Assembly: GCF_019710745.1 (NCBI RefSeq) | Contig: NZ_JAHKJW010000043.1 | Span: 1-64,000 of the forward strand | From: Streptomyces beigongshangae | GTDB lineage: Bacteria; Actinomycetota; Actinomycetes; Streptomycetales; Streptomycetaceae | DNA: 64,000 nucleotides | Reading direction: 5' to 3' | Part shown: piece after piece, positions 61,426-64,000 of the stretch | How positions within the stretch are numbered: position 1 is the first letter of the stretch | How the letters are laid out: each line of letters starts with the position of its first letter | Notes under the pieces: model-generated | What the model saw: only the letters and a program-made list of their open reading frames with translations | What the model was told of the DNA's origin: nothing | Database searches by the model: none | Made by a program: the position numbers and the translations under genes

Positions 61426-62691
61426 GTGGTCGACGCGGATCAGACATTCGTCATCGTCGGAGGAGGCCTGGCCGGAGCCAAGGCGGCCGAGACCCTCCGG
61501 GCGGAGGGCTTCACCGGGCGCGTGATACTGATCTGCGACGAGCGGGACCACCCGTACGAACGGCCGCCGCTGTCCAAGGGCTACCTGCTCGGCAGGGAGG
61601 AGCGCGAGAGCGTCTTCGTCCACGAGCCCGGCTGGTACGCGGCCAACGACGTCGAGCTGCACCTCGGCCAGACCGTCGACGCGATCGACCGGGCCGCGAA
61701 GACCGTCCGCTTCGGGGACGACGGCACGCTCGTCCACTACGACAAGCTGCTGCTCGTGACCGGCGCCGAGCCGCGCCGCCTGGACATCCCCGGCACGGAC
61801 CTCGCCGGCGTCCACCACCTGCGGCGCCTCGCCCACTCGGAGCGCCTCAAGCACGTACTGGCCGCCCTCGGCCGCGACAACGGCCACCTGGTGATCGCGG
61901 GCGCCGGCTGGATCGGCCTGGAGATCGCCGCGGCCGCCCGCGAGTACGGGGCCGAGGTCACGGTCGTGGAGGCCGAGCCGACCCCGCTGCACGGGGTCCT
62001 GGGACCCGAGCTCGGCGAGCTCTTCGCCGAACTGCACCGCGAGCGCGGCGTCCGCTTCCACTTCGGCGCCCGGCTCACCGAGATCACCGGCCAGGACGGC
62101 ATGGTCCTGGCGGTCCGCACCGACGACGGCGAGGAGCACCCGGCGCACGACGTGCTCGCCGCGATCGGCGCCGCCCCGCGCACCGGACTCGCCGAGGCGG
62201 CGGGCCTGGAGATCGCCGACCGGGCCCACGGCGGCGGCATCGCGGTCGACGACCAGCTGCGCACCTCCGACCCCGACATCCACGCGGCCGGTGACGTGGC
62301 CGCCTTCCACCACTCGCTGTTCGACACCCGGCTGCGCGTCGAGCACTGGGCGAACGCGCTGAACGGCGGCCCGGCCGCGGCCCGCGCAATGCTGGGCCGC
62401 GGAACGGCGTACGACAGGGTGCCCTACTTCTTCTCCGACCAGTACGACGTGGGGCTGGAGTACTCGGGCTGGGCGCCCCCGGGCACGTACGACCAGGTGG
62501 TGATCCGGGGAGACGCCGGCAAGCGCGAGTTCATCGCCTTCTGGGTGAAGGAGGGACGCGTGCTGGCCGGGATGAACGTGAATGTGTGGGACGTCACAGA
62601 ACCGATCCAGCAGCTGATCCGGACGGGGGTACGGGTGGACACGGAGGCGCTCGCGGACCCGCGCGTTCCGCTGGACACCCTGGTCCCGTGA
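61426..62691 (+). CDS. NAD(P)/FAD-dependent ferredoxin/rubredoxin reductase-type oxidoreductase, 421 aa
   Basis: FAD motif VIVGGGLAGAKAAETLRAEG, NAD motif LVIAGAGWIGLEIAAAAREYGAEV and second FAD motif DIHAAGDVAAF are in the order of the oxygenase-coupled NADH:ferredoxin reductases. The C-terminal domain ends with IAFWVKEGRVLAGMNVNVWD, typical of this group. It passes electrons from NAD(P)H to a ferredoxin-like partner, not encoded nearby. The GTG start has GAGGAGG 6 nt upstream. Confidence 0.92.
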   Translation: MVDADQTFVIVGGGLAGAKAAETLRAEGFTGRVILICDERDHPYERPPLSKGYLLGREERESVFVHEPGWYAANDVELHLGQTVDAIDRAAKTVRFGDDGTLVHYDKLLLVTGAEPRRLDIPGTDLAGVHHLRRLAHSERLKHVLAALGRDNGHLVIAGAGWIGLEIAAAAREYGAEVTVVEAEPTPLHGVLGPELGELFAELHRERGVRFHFGARLTEITGQDGMVLAVRTDDGEEHPAHDVLAAIGAAPRTGLAEAAGLEIADRAHGGGIAVDDQLRTSDPDIHAAGDVAAFHHSLFDTRLRVEHWANALNGGPAAARAMLGRGTAYDRVPYFFSDQYDVGLEYSGWAPPGTYDQVVIRGDAGKREFIAFWVKEGRVLAGMNVNVWDVTEPIQQLIRTGVRVDTEALADPRVPLDTLVP

Positions 62692-62737
62692 CCGACGGGG
62701 GGACTCCGCTGTCACACCGTCCCCGTAGACTCGGCGC

Positions 62738-64000
62738 GTGGCCGGGAGGATCAACGACGAGGACGTGAAGGCTGTTCGGGACGCGGTCCCGATCGACGCC
62801 GTGGTGTCCGAGTACCTCCAGCTGCGCAACGCGGGCGGCGGGAACCTCAAGGGACTGTGCCCCTTCCACGACGAGAAGTCGCCCTCCTTCCAGGTCAGCC
62901 CGAGCAAGGGGCTCTTCCACTGCTTCGGCTGCCAGGAGGGCGGCGACACCATCACGTTCGTGATGAAGGTCGACCACCTCTCCTTCTCGGAGGCGGTCGA
63001 GCGCCTCGCCGGACAGGCGGGCATCACCCTGCGGTACGAGGAGGGCGGTTACAACCCCTCCCACCAGCGCGGCGAGCGCATCCGCCTGATCGAGGCCCAC
63101 AAGGTCGCCGCCCAGTTCTACATCGAGCAGCTGGACGGCAGTCCCGAGGCGGACACCGGCCGCACGTTCCTCGCCGAGCGGGGCTTCGACCAGTCGGCCG
63201 CGACGCACTTCGGCGTGGGCTACAGCCCCCAGGGCTGGGACCACCTCGTGCGACACCTGCGCGGCAAGGGCTTCACGGACAAGGAGCTGCTGCTCTCCGG
63301 GCTCGCCCAGGAGGGCCGCCGCGGCCCCATCGACCGCTTCCGCGGCCGGCTGATGTGGCCGATCCGCGACATCGGCGGCGAGGTCGTCGGCTTCGGCGCC
63401 CGCAAGCTGTACGAGTCGGACAACGGCCCCAAGTACCTGAACACCCCCGACACGCCGGTCTACCGCAAGTCCCAGGTCCTCTACGGCATCGACCTCGCCA
63501 AGAAGGACATCGCCAAGAGCAGCCGGGCCGTCGTCGTCGAGGGCTACACCGACGTGATGGCCTGCCACCTCGCCGGTGTCACCACCGCCATCGCGACCTG
63601 CGGCACGGCCTTCGGCGGCGACCACATCAAGATCCTGCGAAGACTCCTGATGGACAACGGCTCGGCGCGGGTGATCTTCACCTTCGACGGTGACGCGGCC
63701 GGCCAGAAGGCCGCCCTGCGGGCCTTCGAGGACGACCAGAAGTTCGCCGCCGAGACGTACATCGCGATCGCCCCGGACGGCATGGACCCCTGCGAGCTGC
63801 GCCTGGCCAAGGGCGACGCGGCGGTCGCCGACCTCGTCGAGCCCCGCACCCCGCTCTTCGAGTTCGCCCTGCGCCAGATCATCGCCCGCTACGACCTGGA
63901 GACCCCCGCGGGCCGCGCCGCCGCGCTCGACGAGTCCGCGCCCGTCGTGGCCCGCATCAAGAACAGCGGCGCCCAGCACGAGGTCGCCGTCCAGCTCGCC
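62738..64000 (+). CDS. dnaG: DNA primase (N-terminal part, runs off the window)
   Basis: Synthesises RNA primers at the replication fork. The CHC2 zinc-binding domain has ligands C41, H44, C62 and C65 (CPFHDEKSPSF, FHCFGC); the RNA polymerase core contains FRGRLMWPIRD and FGARKL, and the TOPRIM part has VVVEGYTDVMA and FTFDGDAAGQKAA with the metal-binding acidic residues. The first 421 codons are inside the window; the helicase-binding C-terminal domain is beyond it. TAGACT at 62726-62731, 6 nt before the GTG, indicates a leaderless mRNA. Confidence 0.97.
   Translation, partial: MAGRINDEDVKAVRDAVPIDAVVSEYLQLRNAGGGNLKGLCPFHDEKSPSFQVSPSKGLFHCFGCQEGGDTITFVMKVDHLSFSEAVERLAGQAGITLRYEEGGYNPSHQRGERIRLIEAHKVAAQFYIEQLDGSPEADTGRTFLAERGFDQSAATHFGVGYSPQGWDHLVRHLRGKGFTDKELLLSGLAQEGRRGPIDRFRGRLMWPIRDIGGEVVGFGARKLYESDNGPKYLNTPDTPVYRKSQVLYGIDLAKKDIAKSSRAVVVEGYTDVMACHLAGVTTAIATCGTAFGGDHIKILRRLLMDNGSARVIFTFDGDAAGQKAALRAFEDDQKFAAETYIAIAPDGMDPCELRLAKGDAAVADLVEPRTPLFEFALRQIIARYDLETPAGRAAALDESAPVVARIKNSGAQHEVAVQLA

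Overview
The window is a high-GC actinobacterial chromosome segment, almost certainly Streptomyces. The support is pervasive G/C at third codon positions, GTG starts, many genes whose -10 box lies about 6-8 nt before the start codon (leaderless mRNAs), GC-rich hairpin terminators without long U tracts, and a linear set of core genes in an order familiar from Streptomyces: era, leuA, recO-uppS, zur-znuBCA, glyS, dusB, ppdK, nirBD, dgt and dnaG. No rRNA, tRNA, CRISPR array or complete insertion sequence was seen.

Layout. 0-3.2 kb: start of a ctaD-type cytochrome oxidase subunit I gene (cut by the window edge), a small acidic protein, a cytidine-deaminase-like protein without the zinc motif, a secreted protein, and era. 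3.2-9 kb: a GH1 beta-glucosidase, a thermolysin-family (M4) metalloprotease followed by its probable emfourin-type inhibitor, leuA with a Leu-rich leader peptide and attenuator, and a TerB-like protein. 9.2-10.4 kb: an Rrf2 regulator and a SnoaL-like protein that carry matching palindromic operators. 10.4-17.1 kb: an oligopeptide-family ABC importer (lipoprotein, permease, permease-ATPase fusion, ATPase) coupled to a DapA/NanA-family lyase. 17.2-21.3 kb: a small phosphatase, a DUF2637-type membrane protein, and recO-uppS, where recO is preceded by a decayed duplicate of its own 5' end. 21.4-26.4 kb: the zinc uptake operon znuA-znuC-znuB-zur with two Zur boxes across its promoter, divergent from glyS.

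26.4-31 kb: an aldo/keto reductase and TetR pair behind a long perfect palindrome, a fulvocin-C-related bacteriocin precursor with an N-terminal CxxC domain, a transposase remnant and a 14-TM-type exporter. 31-39.8 kb: dusB, ppdK, a secreted beta-propeller protein, a Tat-exported PhoX-family protein and an SDR. 39.9-47.8 kb: nirB/nirD nitrite reductase with a second FAD subunit behind a GlnR-like box, a His-rich small ORF coupled to a sensor kinase and response regulator, and a TauE/SafE permease. 47.8-55.2 kb: an accessory stretch with a class F-like sortase and secreted partner, a Vat-type acetyltransferase, a SoxR-type promoter driving an FMN reductase, an APH-like kinase, IS630 debris, a GNAT and several gene fragments. 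55.2-64 kb: assimilatory nitrate reductase, a small secreted four-cysteine protein, a SanA/DUF218 protein, a sirohydrochlorin chelatase, dgt, a ferredoxin-reductase-type flavoprotein, and dnaG (runs off the end).

Functional threads. Nitrate assimilation is nearly complete in the window: nitrate reductase, nitrite reductase with a FAD partner and NirD, and a chelatase for siroheme; all four reductase genes carry simple-repeat-encoded inserts. Several small regulons can be read directly from operators (Zur, Rrf2, TetR, GlnR-like, SoxR-like, leucine attenuation). The strongest candidates for new biology are the fulvocin-type precursor with a fused thiol-oxidoreductase-like domain, the recO 5' duplication that keeps ATGA coupling, the Sat-like importer/lyase cluster, and the His-rich peptide coupled to a kinase.
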